IMG/VR virus record: IMGVR_UViG_3300049484_000177
Span: 34,384 to 98,383 of that record
DNA: 64,000 nucleotides
Reading direction: 5' to 3' (one strand)
Source of the DNA: a virus
Every line of letters starts with the position of its first letter. Positions within the stretch are counted from its first letter, which is position 1. Below the pieces are notes generated by a model that ran no database searches, had not been told where the DNA came from, and worked only from the letters and a program-made list of their open reading frames with translations. A program made the translations under genes and the position numbers. Of this stretch, positions 41,414-50,505 are shown piece by piece.

Positions 41414-41554
41414 GTGGTTATACTAATCGCCTTAATGACGGCTCTATGGGTGACTGGCATCACCATAGTCTGTGGAGAACGTCCCATTAATGAACCGGGC
41501 GTAGTGAATCGTCCCGCCTACCGAATAGGACGATTCATAAGCGGATTTACTTAG
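41414..41554 (+). CDS. Possible small membrane peptide
   Basis: 46 residues from GTG 41414: VILIALMTALWVTGITIVCG is a membrane helix, followed by a polar tail. The weak ribosome site leaves it uncertain. A hairpin follows at 41560. Confidence 0.4.
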   Translation: MVILIALMTALWVTGITIVCGERPINEPGVVNRPAYRIGRFISGFT

Positions 41555-41559
41555 TTGCT

Positions 41560-41581
41560 ATGGGGCTTGCCAGAGCCCCAT
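41560..41581 (+). other. 8-pair hairpin between small genes
   Basis: ATGGGGCT (41560-41567), TGCCAG, AGCCCCAT (41574-41581). No T-run follows, so it is a pause or processing hairpin rather than a clear terminator. Confidence 0.6.
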
Positions 41582-41628
41582 CAAGTCATTAGAGAACGGC
41601 CTAACCGACAAGAAGGAGCGATGTAGAG

Positions 41629-41878
41629 ATGAGAACATTAAGAATCACGTGGAGAAACGGCAGAGGCGGAAAGGACTAAGCGTGCCAGATGGTACGCGGA
41701 GGGGCCTAGCGATGATGTTGGTACTCACAATTTCCGCTTGGAGTTGGAAGACTCTACTATTGGGGAAGGGCAGAACTCCTTCGAAACCAGAGAAGGGGCT
41801 CAAGCAGTATGGGATCAGTTCAAAGCAGGAACTATTGATCCCTTTCGCAATCCAGTAGTGTCAGCATCGAAGGACTAA
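41629..41878 (+). pseudogene. Frameshifted small gene before the convergent terminator
   Basis: ATG 41629 has AAGGAGCG at 8 bases, but its frame stops after 16 codons at 41677-41679. The next frame is open over the same start region to TAA 41876-41878 and is clearly protein-like: ERTKRARWYAEGPSDDVGTH, then RLELEDSTIGEGQNSFETRE and GAQAVWDQFKAGTIDPFRN. One indel or a programmed +1 slip between 41653 and 41677 would join them. Confidence 0.45.
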
Positions 41879-41898
41879 CACAAGAGAGGAAAACAACA

Positions 41899-41955
41899 GC
41901 CGCAGCCACCCATCACGAACCGGAGCGAAAAGCCCGTGATGAGGTGGACTGCGGC
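41899..41955. terminator. Bidirectional terminator between the converging arms
   Basis: GCCGCAG (41899-41905) with CTGCGGC (41949-41955) and inner CATCACG/CGTGATG (41911-41941). T-rich on both exits: TTATTTC rightward, TGTTGTTTTCC on the leftward strand. The leftward cassette stops right at its edge. Confidence 0.85.
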
Positions 41956-42867
41956 TTATTTCGTTGCTACTGGATAGGGCTTCATAGCCTCTTGATAATC
42001 CGCTATCTTCTGCAGCATCTGCCTCACTCTAGCAGTATAAGTGAATTCACCACACCGCTCAAACCCGGCCCTTCTTATCCGCTCCCTCTCTTCATTGTGT
42101 TCCAAGTAGTAGTCTATCAACCAACGAAGTCTCTTGTAGTCATTTCGCGGGTAACTAACGTAATGAACACCATCTGTAAACTCCTCATCCAATCCTGGAG
42201 TCTCTGGGAACAACATAAACCCACCACGTCCTAGAATCTCGTAGATACGATTGGACCAATAGGATGGAGATGGGTGACTTGCTCCTACCACTATCTTAAC
42301 CTGTGAGAGGGCTTGATTCAAATCAAGCCCTCTAGTGCGAGTGTGCCAGACCACTCGTTTACCATAGTTGCTATTAAGCCAATGTGTTAGTATGCTGCGT
42401 TGCTTGGACGAATTGACGGTTCCTATAAACGCTAGATCATGCCTTATATCTAATGGACACATAACATGTTCTGGCTCGTGTATACCCTGACGTAAGGTTA
42501 TATGATTGGCTCCGTACTCCTGCCACTCTTCAACATGACCCCCATCCGTCGTGAATAGTATGTCAGCCAGAAATTGAAATGGACGCTCCTTGCGGTAGCC
42601 CCAATACAAATCCCAAATCCAAGCTACCGTTACAATACCCCGTCCCTTACACCACTCGATAAGCTCTGGGAAGGTTCGACTAGTTACCTTACTAAACAAC
42701 ACTATATCGCATTGATTTCGTTTGATCTCTAGAGCATAAGTCCTAACCTTATCAGTTGAAACTATCACCTTCTTAACTACCTCTACTCCATTCTGCTCCA
42801 AAGCATGAGTGACGTATGTTTCCGTACTCCAATCATAGAGAAACTTCCCGATGTAGTAGACCCTCAT
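41956..42867 (-). CDS. Glycosyltransferase, CgeB-like (GT-B)
   Basis: 303 residues from the ATG at 42867. The C-terminal domain (SYWSNRIYEILGRGGFMLFP, EEFTDGVHYVSYPRND, ERERIRRAGFER) is the glyco_trans_1_2/CgeB pattern; the N-terminal half is a Rossmann-like domain. Last gene of the leftward cassette; ATGA overlap with the gene upstream. Donor and acceptor sugars are not predictable. Confidence 0.85.
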   Translation of the reverse strand: MRVYYIGKFLYDWSTETYVTHALEQNGVEVVKKVIVSTDKVRTYALEIKRNQCDIVLFSKVTSRTFPELIEWCKGRGIVTVAWIWDLYWGYRKERPFQFLADILFTTDGGHVEEWQEYGANHITLRQGIHEPEHVMCPLDIRHDLAFIGTVNSSKQRSILTHWLNSNYGKRVVWHTRTRGLDLNQALSQVKIVVGASHPSPSYWSNRIYEILGRGGFMLFPETPGLDEEFTDGVHYVSYPRNDYKRLRWLIDYYLEHNEERERIRRAGFERCGEFTYTARVRQMLQKIADYQEAMKPYPVATK

Positions 42868-43874
42868 TGAAAGTTGTCCTCCATGAACTTGGTAAACGAG
42901 GCTACGTCCTGTTCCCTCTCCGATTGCCACATCAACTGAACAATCCTTCTGCGACCGGCTGCTCCTATGCGAGCATTCTCTTTTGGATCTTTCAAACGCT
43001 CGATGCTCTCGGTCAGCTGATCCATAAGATAATTCGTCCGGTCGGGGAACGATAGAGTAGCATCATCCTTAACTACTAGACAGGTCACATCATCTTCATA
43101 GAGATCATTGTATAGTGTTTGCTTCAAGAACAGGTCAGTTATAATAACCGGGCAGCCTGTTAGTAGTGATTCATATAACGCACAACCAGGGCAATCGTGG
43201 CTCTTAGCATGCACCAAGCAAAGAGCCGTCTCCAGCACTTCTGGAACTCTCGTAGTGTCTATCAGTCCGGTGGGTGAACCAAACCCTCCATAGAATCTAA
43301 CCCCATGAAATCGCATGAGGGGAGATACTAACCACCCATACCCCCAATGCTTGACATTATGTACAAGGCATACAGGAGATTGGGTTGGACGCCTCCTATG
43401 AGCAGCCTCAAGGAACTCGTAACGCTTAGTCAATGGAATGTAGCAAACATATCTAGGTCCAGATACCTCATGAGGCGATCCTTCGGCGTATCGTTTATTT
43501 GCACTGAGATAGGGAACAGGTACTTGTAGAGGATATGTCTTCCTGGGTTCCTGCGAAATGAATTGGCCGGGGTTTCCTCCATTGATATCGAACCAAAGAA
43601 CCTTGCCATTCAAGTGAGTGTATCGTTCAGCTATACTCGGCAGATTATAGTGCTTGACAGTCACGAACAAATTGCATTGTTCAAAGTGATGCAACTCAGC
43701 CTTCTTGATCAACCTAGATGCCACCACAGGCTTCATGTGAGTATTAAGTAAATGAGATACGTCACGACCAATACCAAAGACACTATAACCCGCAGAGGTG
43801 AGCATCTCCTCTATTGACTTTTCGCACTGTTCGTGTGGAACGTGTAATATAGCTAACTTGTAGTTTTTCGACAT
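42864..43874 (-). CDS. Glycosyltransferase-like (GT-B) protein
   Basis: 336 residues. C-terminal GT-B features: LCLVHAKSHDCPGCALYESL and LTGCPVIITDLFL with a basic AAGRRRIVQLMW tail. The N-terminal half is more divergent. Operon neighbour of 41956. Confidence 0.75.
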   Translation of the reverse strand: MSKNYKLAILHVPHEQCEKSIEEMLTSAGYSVFGIGRDVSHLLNTHMKPVVASRLIKKAELHHFEQCNLFVTVKHYNLPSIAERYTHLNGKVLWFDINGGNPGQFISQEPRKTYPLQVPVPYLSANKRYAEGSPHEVSGPRYVCYIPLTKRYEFLEAAHRRRPTQSPVCLVHNVKHWGYGWLVSPLMRFHGVRFYGGFGSPTGLIDTTRVPEVLETALCLVHAKSHDCPGCALYESLLTGCPVIITDLFLKQTLYNDLYEDDVTCLVVKDDATLSFPDRTNYLMDQLTESIERLKDPKENARIGAAGRRRIVQLMWQSEREQDVASFTKFMEDNFQ

Positions 43875-43886
43875 ACAACCCTCATT

Positions 43887-44390
43887 TCATTCACCCGTAA
43901 ACACTGCCAAGCGGCCTACTCTTTCCTTCCAAGAACCTAACAACTCCAAACAAGCCTTCTTCACTTGAAGTCCTCCCCCTCCATCGTTCACATCATGCAA
44001 AGCAATGTAGGTAGGGTGACATAGCTTAGCTACCTGAATCTGTCTCTTCGTTCCCTCGTAAGTATGGTCGCCATCTAAGTAAGCAAACCCAACTGGACAA
44101 GGAGTCCAATTCTCAACAGGACCAACGAACAGTTCTACATTAGGGAGATGTCTAGTGTTATCTAAGAAGCGTTTCTTAATATCCTCACCCGAAAGGTCAT
44201 ACTTAGCAAAGTCAGCAAACTTATCAACCGATAGTACCCTACGTCCTGTTTGTGCGAGTACAACTGTGCTACGTCCCTTATAGCAACCGACCTCAAGAAT
44301 ATCACCATCACATAACATGGCGTATTTGTACAGCAATTCCGCTTCATCCTTAACCAACCATCCAGGAGGCAGGTCTGTCATATCTAACAT
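43887..44390 (-). CDS. Class I SAM-dependent methyltransferase
   Basis: 167 residues. ILEVGCYKGRSTVVLAQTG is motif I, FAYLDGDHTYEGTKRQI the later acidic strand, and LHDVNDGGGGLQVKKA the C-terminal part, as in Methyltransf_24 enzymes that act on sugars or small molecules. Probably tailors a glycan made by the neighbouring transferases. Confidence 0.8.
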   Translation of the reverse strand: MLDMTDLPPGWLVKDEAELLYKYAMLCDGDILEVGCYKGRSTVVLAQTGRRVLSVDKFADFAKYDLSGEDIKKRFLDNTRHLPNVELFVGPVENWTPCPVGFAYLDGDHTYEGTKRQIQVAKLCHPTYIALHDVNDGGGGLQVKKACLELLGSWKERVGRLAVFTGE

Positions 44391-45121
44391 GTAACGAATA
44401 CCTCATGGGGTACGTTAGGATCAAATGGCTTGAGTTGTACCTTATCCAACTCGTTCACCAACCCTAACCAATAGTGAGATCCGTTTGTTCCATCCCACCG
44501 TTTGAAGTGCCATTGCCTAGATTCCTCATTCTGAAACCCCCAATGCAATATACGAAGTCCAGAGTCTCCTCGATGCCCCCAATGACCATTACGCTCGCGT
44601 AGTGAAGCAGTACCTACTTGATAATACCACTGATGATCCTTCGTAGGATAGAATCTGGCCTTATATCCAATATACCCATTATCTACTCTAATGATTGGCA
44701 CACCATCCTTCACATCCCATACGTTATACCACTGAACCACCCAATGCCAGTCAGTCTTTAGTATCTCCTGAAGTAAGGCCGGGGCATTGGGCTCTAAGGT
44801 TTCATCAGCATCATGTGGGCTTATCCAAGGAGAGCCTAAACCCAAAGCCATCTGAACAGCCCTATTACGGTCCTGATCTATAAACGGGCAGTTTATATCA
44901 TCCTGATAAGTATAGCCAACAGTTCGTCCCCAATCAGCAATCCGTTGGAATTGATCTCCATTCACTTCGATGCCGTTAATATGCCATACTACATCGAAGT
45001 TCAAACGGTCGAAGTCAGTCATTAGCTGATCGAGGAATAGATCAGCGTCCCGCTTGTGGATTGGCGTAATAGCTACCACTTGCTCATTGGACTTTCGCTT
45101 TATCACAGATCGAATGGTCAT
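44384..45121 (-). CDS. Glycosyltransferase-like protein (GT-A, family 2 type)
   Basis: 245 residues. Motifs of GT-A transferases: VVAITPIHKRDADLFLDQLM at the start, then WISPHDADETLEPNAPALLQ with a DxD-like acidic pair, then IGYKARFYP and HWGHRGDSGLRI. Overlaps neighbours on both sides. Confidence 0.7.
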   Translation of the reverse strand: MTIRSVIKRKSNEQVVAITPIHKRDADLFLDQLMTDFDRLNFDVVWHINGIEVNGDQFQRIADWGRTVGYTYQDDINCPFIDQDRNRAVQMALGLGSPWISPHDADETLEPNAPALLQEILKTDWHWVVQWYNVWDVKDGVPIIRVDNGYIGYKARFYPTKDHQWYYQVGTASLRERNGHWGHRGDSGLRILHWGFQNEESRQWHFKRWDGTNGSHYWLGLVNELDKVQLKPFDPNVPHEVFVTC

Positions 45122-45666
45122 TGAAATACCGCAATCCTTCCTGCCAAAGCTAACCGCTCCTTGAAGCGGTACTCTCTCACAGCCTGAGCTACCCCAGGAT
45201 GACTACCACCAAAGTCATGCAATGCTGTCTTGGCAGCCAATGGAGCCCAACGCTTGATAGCTCCTAGAGTAGCCTCAAAGCTATGGTTGCCGTCAATGTA
45301 GACCATATCCAACCTATGACCTTTATCCCAAATAGAGTAGAGGTCCTCTTCAAGCATACAACATAAATGAACCTGAAGAGCAGTACGAGTACTCAAGACG
45401 TGATGGGCTATGGAGGTGAGCATACCTTCCCTGGTAGGTGTATCTACACCATCAAACCCTTCGATGATTGGGTCACAGCAGTAGAGCCTGCGAAACTTCT
45501 GTACTCCAATAGCATTAGCCAACAACTTGGCCGATCGACCGCAATACGTACCAATCTCTAGAACATCTCCTTCTCCACAAGTAGCCTGCTCCCAAAGGAG
45601 TTTGGCTTCTATTAGAGTTAGCCAACCCGTCGTTGGTAGACTGTCGAAGACGTCTTGAAAGTTCAT
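45118..45666 (-). CDS. Class I SAM-dependent methyltransferase
   Basis: 182 residues. VLEIGTYCGRSAKLLANAIG motif I, LDMVYIDGNHSFEATLGAIK, TALHDFGGSHPGVAQAV. Same family as 43887 and about 30-40% alike by eye. ATGA overlap. Confidence 0.8.
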   Translation of the reverse strand: MNFQDVFDSLPTTGWLTLIEAKLLWEQATCGEGDVLEIGTYCGRSAKLLANAIGVQKFRRLYCCDPIIEGFDGVDTPTREGMLTSIAHHVLSTRTALQVHLCCMLEEDLYSIWDKGHRLDMVYIDGNHSFEATLGAIKRWAPLAAKTALHDFGGSHPGVAQAVREYRFKERLALAGRIAVFQ

Positions 45667-46199
45667 TGCACCACCAGTTCGAAACGAGGGGGGTAGTTTG
45701 GTTGAGCTAACATGAAGCGTATAGCTTGACTGGGAAACCTGCTCAAGTAGTAGCGCTTGCTCTCACCCGCCCATAAGGCAGACACTACTCTTCGGTTTAG
45801 TAACTTCGTGCAAAGCTCTTCATTCATCTCACCCTGTACGTAATAGGCGTCTAGGTAATGAAGAGCCTTGTTTGCAAACTGCATAGAGACCTCAGCCACT
45901 CTTCTATGGTCGGGGTGGCGAATGCCTAATGGAAAGACAAGTAGGTCTTCTGGCCCAGGTCTGATGCCCCAACTACCAAATGGTGGGATATTGTCCACCT
46001 CTAGCCAATCGCTGTCTGGAAAACCAAGAGAGGCATGATTGCAACCTACCGCTCTGGCATAGGAGGTAGCTTCTTTGGTGCGTTCTTCTACACCAGTAAC
46101 CGTGACTATGGTCTTGGGATGATTCTTCCACAACGTCGTTATGTGGGCATGAAGGGACATGAAGGCGTCATCGGGATGTGGTTCGATTATGTAGATCAT
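45663..46199 (-). CDS. PIG-L family deacetylase
   Basis: 178 residues. IEPHPDDAF is the zinc motif (PHPDD) and LGIRHPDHRRVAEVSMQFAN the second metal motif (HPDH). Family members remove N-acetyl groups from sugars, as in GPI, mycothiol and bacillithiol synthesis. It fits a glycan cassette. Confidence 0.85.
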   Translation of the reverse strand: MIYIIEPHPDDAFMSLHAHITTLWKNHPKTIVTVTGVEERTKEATSYARAVGCNHASLGFPDSDWLEVDNIPPFGSWGIRPGPEDLLVFPLGIRHPDHRRVAEVSMQFANKALHYLDAYYVQGEMNEELCTKLLNRRVVSALWAGESKRYYLSRFPSQAIRFMLAQPNYPPRFELVVQ

Positions 46200-46906
46200 T
46201 CAAACACCTTAGCCCAACTCTCGGACATCCAGGTATTGTACTTCTTTACAAGCCCTAACCCTTCTGGATCTGTTATCTCCAAAAACGACCCACAGTATGA
46301 GCAGATCCGTTGCTTAACATACTCCACCCATTCAGGGTCTTGTATCTTAGCCAGATCCCAAGTTCTAGTCTCTGGACACTGCCAATGAGAAATCATACAG
46401 CCCATCGTACAGGGCGAGTACCCGAACACATCTACACCATAACCACAGATAGTTTCCCAACTACAAGTAGCCCTACGTACTTGTGGTAAATCTCTAGGGG
46501 CACAGAATATAAACTGCTCTCCCTGATTATCCGCATTACCTTCTATCTTGAATGAAGAGGATGTATACCAAACTCTTGTCCTTAGAGAGTATAGCAACCT
46601 CCTAGATGCTGCTGTGTATCCATTAGAATATGTCTTGATAAAGAATCCACGACGAATTGCCACTAAAGCAAACTCTTCAAACTGGGGATGCAGTGTAGGT
46701 TCTCCTCCCACAAATACCAACAGCTTCCTGAAATCCAAACGCTCGATATCATCCATGACTCTTACAAATGTTGCCATATCCATATCCGGGGGCTGATTCT
46801 TTTTATAAAAGCAGCCTGCATTACAGCATCTGCAAGACAGGTTGCATTTATAAGTCAACTTCAGCTCGGCATTACGAGTCTTTGGATCTAAGAAGTAGTA
46901 GCCCAC
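46196..46906 (-). CDS. Radical SAM enzyme 1
   Basis: 236 residues. TYKCNLSCRCCNAGC gives the CxxxCxxC cluster motif; KLLVFVGGEPTLHP is the GGE motif. Further Cys (FGYSPCTMGCM; CSYCGSFLE) near the C-terminus may bind a second cluster. The substrate is unknown. It is paralogous to the gene at 46917 (ELKLTYKCNLSC and ELHLTYKCDLDC). Confidence 0.85.
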   Translation of the reverse strand: MGYYFLDPKTRNAELKLTYKCNLSCRCCNAGCFYKKNQPPDMDMATFVRVMDDIERLDFRKLLVFVGGEPTLHPQFEEFALVAIRRGFFIKTYSNGYTAASRRLLYSLRTRVWYTSSSFKIEGNADNQGEQFIFCAPRDLPQVRRATCSWETICGYGVDVFGYSPCTMGCMISHWQCPETRTWDLAKIQDPEWVEYVKQRICSYCGSFLEITDPEGLGLVKKYNTWMSESWAKVFE

Positions 46907-46916
46907 AGCACCATAC

Positions 46917-47639
46917 CTATGAAAAGATTACTTGCCATGTCTCTGTCATCTTCGTTCCATTGACATCCTTAATCTTAGACCGATCCACCTTCCCAAAGCA
47001 CACATCTAATGGAAGAAAGGACCCACAGTGTTTGCATAACTCCTGATACACAATATCCATATACAACGGGTCTACTAAGTCCTTCAGTTCATTAGCATAG
47101 GTAGCAGGAGCAGAGTAATGAGCTATCATCGTACCGATAGGACACGGTGAGAATCCCTGCTCATCCACACTATATCCCCAACTACCACTATCGTATCCCC
47201 ACTTACACGGTGAGCGAGTGACTCCCATATCCGCCGGGCTGCAGAAGATGTATGGGTTGTGAAAGCCAGCAACCGCTCCATTGAACTTATGAGTGCCTTC
47301 AGCCACTCTACCAAGATCCAACTCGCGAACCTTGACTATCGTATCCTTAGCCCGTTTACTGTAGGCATTGGACCATAACGTTTGCCTGAAATCCCGCTCA
47401 TGACTCAACTGCATAAACTTAACACATTGAGAATGAAGGGTAGGCTCACCGCCAATAAACACCAACTCCATACGAAACCCTAAACCCTCAATCTGATCCA
47501 ATACATCGAGGAATCTTTCCTCTGACATATCAGGCGGCAGATGCTTCTTGTTGAAGCAGGCTCGATTACATCCAGGGCAATCCAAGTCGCACTTGTAGGT
47601 AAGATGCAACTCCGCCTTGCGTATTCGTTGATCAAACAC
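46917..47639 (-). CDS. Radical SAM enzyme 2
   Basis: 240 residues. TYKCDLDCPGCNRACF cluster motif, ELVFIGGEPTLHSQCV GGE motif, C-terminal FSPCPIGTM and CKHCGSFL. The tandem pair points to duplication and either sequential or heteromeric action. Confidence 0.85.
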   Translation of the reverse strand: MFDQRIRKAELHLTYKCDLDCPGCNRACFNKKHLPPDMSEERFLDVLDQIEGLGFRMELVFIGGEPTLHSQCVKFMQLSHERDFRQTLWSNAYSKRAKDTIVKVRELDLGRVAEGTHKFNGAVAGFHNPYIFCSPADMGVTRSPCKWGYDSGSWGYSVDEQGFSPCPIGTMIAHYSAPATYANELKDLVDPLYMDIVYQELCKHCGSFLPLDVCFGKVDRSKIKDVNGTKMTETWQVIFS

Positions 47640-48240
47640 GGTCAGTCTCCTTCAGTAGGAATCCGCCCTTTTCAGAAATTATGATTGAATTGGCACTACG
47701 TCCATAAGTCCGCAAAGGGAGATTCGATCGCCAGTTCATTTCATCAAACCTGCTCAACGTTAGAACATTTATCCCTTCCGGTCTACCTAGCAGGTATTTC
47801 TGTAGAGGACCAACCTCTAGTCTACCTTGCTCCCAACCATAAGGTATTGTTATGAGAAAGTATTGAGACTCACCTTGTATCTTAAAGTAGGCATCCAATG
47901 GTGTTTTGCCCTCCAATGGTAAGCCATATCTACCATCATCTACATGCTCAATAGTAGAAATAGAAATGACAGCCTGCCCTCCGTAATTGACTGAGAATAA
48001 CGACGCCTTATCAGTAGCATGAGTGTCGATAGGATCTAAAATTCTATGAGACCATCCTCTGCTGAAATAAGGCAATACTGCACCAACTTCTATAATTGGT
48101 ATTCCAAGGCTGAGCATTAGACCATGCCAATACTCAGCGATGGGAACCTCGACCGCTCTTTCAGTAGTACCATTATTCTGATGGCGGTTGTATTTAAGCC
48201 AAACGCCGCCTTCTTCGTATTGAAACAACTCTTGGATCAT
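47632..48240 (-). CDS. Methyltransferase-like protein
   Basis: 202 residues. Although motif I is weak (IPIIEVGAVLPYF), VISISTIEHVDDGRYG and YFLITIPYGWEQGRLE match a DUF268-type/SAM-fold pattern. Some acidic residues needed for SAM binding are not obvious. Overlaps 46917 by 8 bases. Confidence 0.6.
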   Translation of the reverse strand: MIQELFQYEEGGVWLKYNRHQNNGTTERAVEVPIAEYWHGLMLSLGIPIIEVGAVLPYFSRGWSHRILDPIDTHATDKASLFSVNYGGQAVISISTIEHVDDGRYGLPLEGKTPLDAYFKIQGESQYFLITIPYGWEQGRLEVGPLQKYLLGRPEGINVLTLSRFDEMNWRSNLPLRTYGRSANSIIISEKGGFLLKETDRV

Positions 48241-49802
48241 ACTATACCTCTCCCTAACAAGACCTGACGTCCATTATCGTGAAGAACATCGAATCCCATA
48301 CGTAGGGCTTCTGGTATAGCAAGTTCTCCCTTACCTCTACCTACCCATCGTCCCGGCCAGAGATCACAATCATCCATGAGAACCAAACAACTGCCAGATA
48401 GAGGGGCCATCTTTAACGCTTTCAAATGAAACTCCGTCCCTCCCTTCTCCGCATCTGGCCCATCCAAATACAGGAGATCAATACTACCCTCAAACTCCCG
48501 TAGAAACTTGAACCCATCCCGACAGTGGTAGTGGACTCCGGTAGGTACTAACTTCTGAGCAGAGGCTATAGCCCTAGAATCATTGTCAATGCAATAGACC
48601 TCAAACCTTCCAGCCTGAGCCCAACGAACAGTAGACCATCCATCTGCATGTTCAGCAGCTGGTTTCAAATCACGTATAGCCCCTAATTCTACTATCACCT
48701 TCCCCCCAATTTTGTCCAAGGCTTGTATGGCCTCAGTAAACAAGAACTTGTCCCAACGCTCACGTCCTTTGAACGGAGGAGGAGCAACAGGTAGATTAGG
48801 AAGCGGAGACTCTGTTACTTGATTATCCTTCGCATCATAACTAGTCACCAACTCTACAAACGACTTAGCCCTATGAGACCAATCATTATCCTCTGCCCAC
48901 TCACGTCCTTGAAGACTGTGTTCCGATATATCCTTGCCCAACCAACTCTTGCATATGCTGACTAGATGCTCTGGGTCCGGCAAGTACCAATCCATTGGCC
49001 TTCGTACTTGTTGTTTTGTTACGACAGCTCGAATCCGATCCATAGCAGGATACTCCCGCCACGGTTCTCCATCAGTGCTGATGACAGGCATTCCACAGAC
49101 CATCGCCTCCATACATTCCAAACCTATACCATCAACGGAATGAGGGGCTATTAGAACATCACCCTGATTGTAGAGATCGTCATTGTCCTTGACCTTATCA
49201 AGAACTGGAATGCCCCAATCGGTAGCCGTCTGATCGTGTATTAGTAATGGCATCTCAGGCCATAACTCCAATGCCTTACGTATAACAGTGAATCCCTTTC
49301 TTCCCTTCCAGCCTCCATGACCATTGATGAACAAGAAGTGATCGCATGTTATGCGGGGGTCGAATTTGTACCTATTAACGTCGACAGGCCAGGAGAATGA
49401 AACTCGGGGTAGGTTGTCCCCCAGCTGATCATAGCACTGCTGGGTCGGGCAAATGAATAGATTAACTTGCTCCAACCAACCATGACTACCAAGCGAAGTC
49501 CATTCCAACATCGGCACACAAACTATTCTCTTTCCGTGAGTAACACAGAGATCAATGAGGTGGCTAAAGTGAGGGACCTCTGCAAACAGAACCACGTCTA
49601 CAGACTTGACGAAGTCCTCTACAGTAGAACCAGTTGCTTCACCAATAGTACACTCTACGTTCTCTGGTAGGCCACGCATCTCATACTTACTATGAGGTTT
49701 GATCAGCCAATGAGTAATGCCAGCATATTTAACCAACTGGCGATTCACCTCCCCTAAACCAGAGGCTACGTTACATCCAACGAGACCTATCTTTACAGAC
49801 AT
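48237..49802 (-). CDS. GT-B glycosyltransferase fused to a methyltransferase
   Basis: 521 residues from the ATG at 49802 (AGGAGCGA upstream on the minus strand). Residues 1-330: GT4-type transferase with FLFINGHGGWKGRKGFTVIR, VLIAPHSVDGIGLECMEAMV and MPVISTDGEPW. Residues about 350-520: class I methyltransferase (VIVELGAIRDLKPAAEHADG; LLYLDGPDAEKG; CLVLMDDCDLWPG). A short Pro-rich linker (SPLPNLPVAPPPFKG) joins them. The fusion implies that a newly added sugar is methylated at once. Confidence 0.8.
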   Translation of the reverse strand: MSVKIGLVGCNVASGLGEVNRQLVKYAGITHWLIKPHSKYEMRGLPENVECTIGEATGSTVEDFVKSVDVVLFAEVPHFSHLIDLCVTHGKRIVCVPMLEWTSLGSHGWLEQVNLFICPTQQCYDQLGDNLPRVSFSWPVDVNRYKFDPRITCDHFLFINGHGGWKGRKGFTVIRKALELWPEMPLLIHDQTATDWGIPVLDKVKDNDDLYNQGDVLIAPHSVDGIGLECMEAMVCGMPVISTDGEPWREYPAMDRIRAVVTKQQVRRPMDWYLPDPEHLVSICKSWLGKDISEHSLQGREWAEDNDWSHRAKSFVELVTSYDAKDNQVTESPLPNLPVAPPPFKGRERWDKFLFTEAIQALDKIGGKVIVELGAIRDLKPAAEHADGWSTVRWAQAGRFEVYCIDNDSRAIASAQKLVPTGVHYHCRDGFKFLREFEGSIDLLYLDGPDAEKGGTEFHLKALKMAPLSGSCLVLMDDCDLWPGRWVGRGKGELAIPEALRMGFDVLHDNGRQVLLGRGIV

Positions 49803-49816
49803 GCAATCGCTCCTGT

Positions 49817-50485
49817 CTACTTCTTCAGTAACTTCATGCAATCAAAGTCCTCGCCGCGGAACGAGCGAGGTAGTGGGTGTTGCAGATTCTCCATCATACT
49901 AACCTTCCCTGTATGCTGGATCAGCGTAGGTTGATGTACATACTCCCTAACATTCAACCTCCTGAAAGCACTAACGATACCACCATCAATACTCTTCCAT
50001 CCCCTATCGGACTGCATCCTATCAATCAAGTAGCGTTGTGACAATAGATTACGAAGTGTCTCTCCATCAAATATCAAAGCACAGGCCCCCTTACCTAACT
50101 GCTTAGCTAGAACCCAACCAGTTACCCCAGGTAGATCGTTAGTAGGTACTGTATAACAATTAAGATAGCCCCTAGCCGGATAGGAGCAACGCTCCAGGTA
50201 TTGCCGCAGGTTGCGGTAGACTACTATATCATCCTGAAACAAAGCATAGCGATCGGCCTTTGGGTAGCGGAGATTCAATTCACTAGCCGATAACCACCAA
50301 TTACCAAACGTCTTGATCCTCTCACCACGTAGAGTCTGTGCTAGAGAAGTATCAGGGTAGGGCTGACCGCCATCTATGAAGAGACGGGGCTTGTCAAATC
50401 CGCCGGCGGATAGACTAGCTATAGTCTTCGGTAGTAGATCACCAAACCGTTCGGGAACGGTTGTGATGCCGTAAGCCCACTCCAC
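49817..50485 (-). CDS. Glycosyltransferase (GT-A)
   Basis: 222 residues. ITTVPERFGDLLPKTIASL at the start, YALFQDDIVVYRNLRQYLER with a DDxxx acidic motif, and GKGACALIFDGETLRNLLSQ. A GT-A enzyme typical of the cassette. 20 bases downstream of the frameshifted gene. Confidence 0.75.
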   Translation of the reverse strand: MEWAYGITTVPERFGDLLPKTIASLSAGGFDKPRLFIDGGQPYPDTSLAQTLRGERIKTFGNWWLSASELNLRYPKADRYALFQDDIVVYRNLRQYLERCSYPARGYLNCYTVPTNDLPGVTGWVLAKQLGKGACALIFDGETLRNLLSQRYLIDRMQSDRGWKSIDGGIVSAFRRLNVREYVHQPTLIQHTGKVSMMENLQHPLPRSFRGEDFDCMKLLKK

Positions 50486-50505
50486 TTGTTCGCTCCTAAT
50501 GACTA

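Noticed and set aside
46196-47639. Radical SAM genes as QueE (7-deazaguanine synthesis)
   Set aside because: Length and CxxxCxxC fit loosely, but the extra C-terminal Cys pairs and absence of other queuosine-type genes argue against it.
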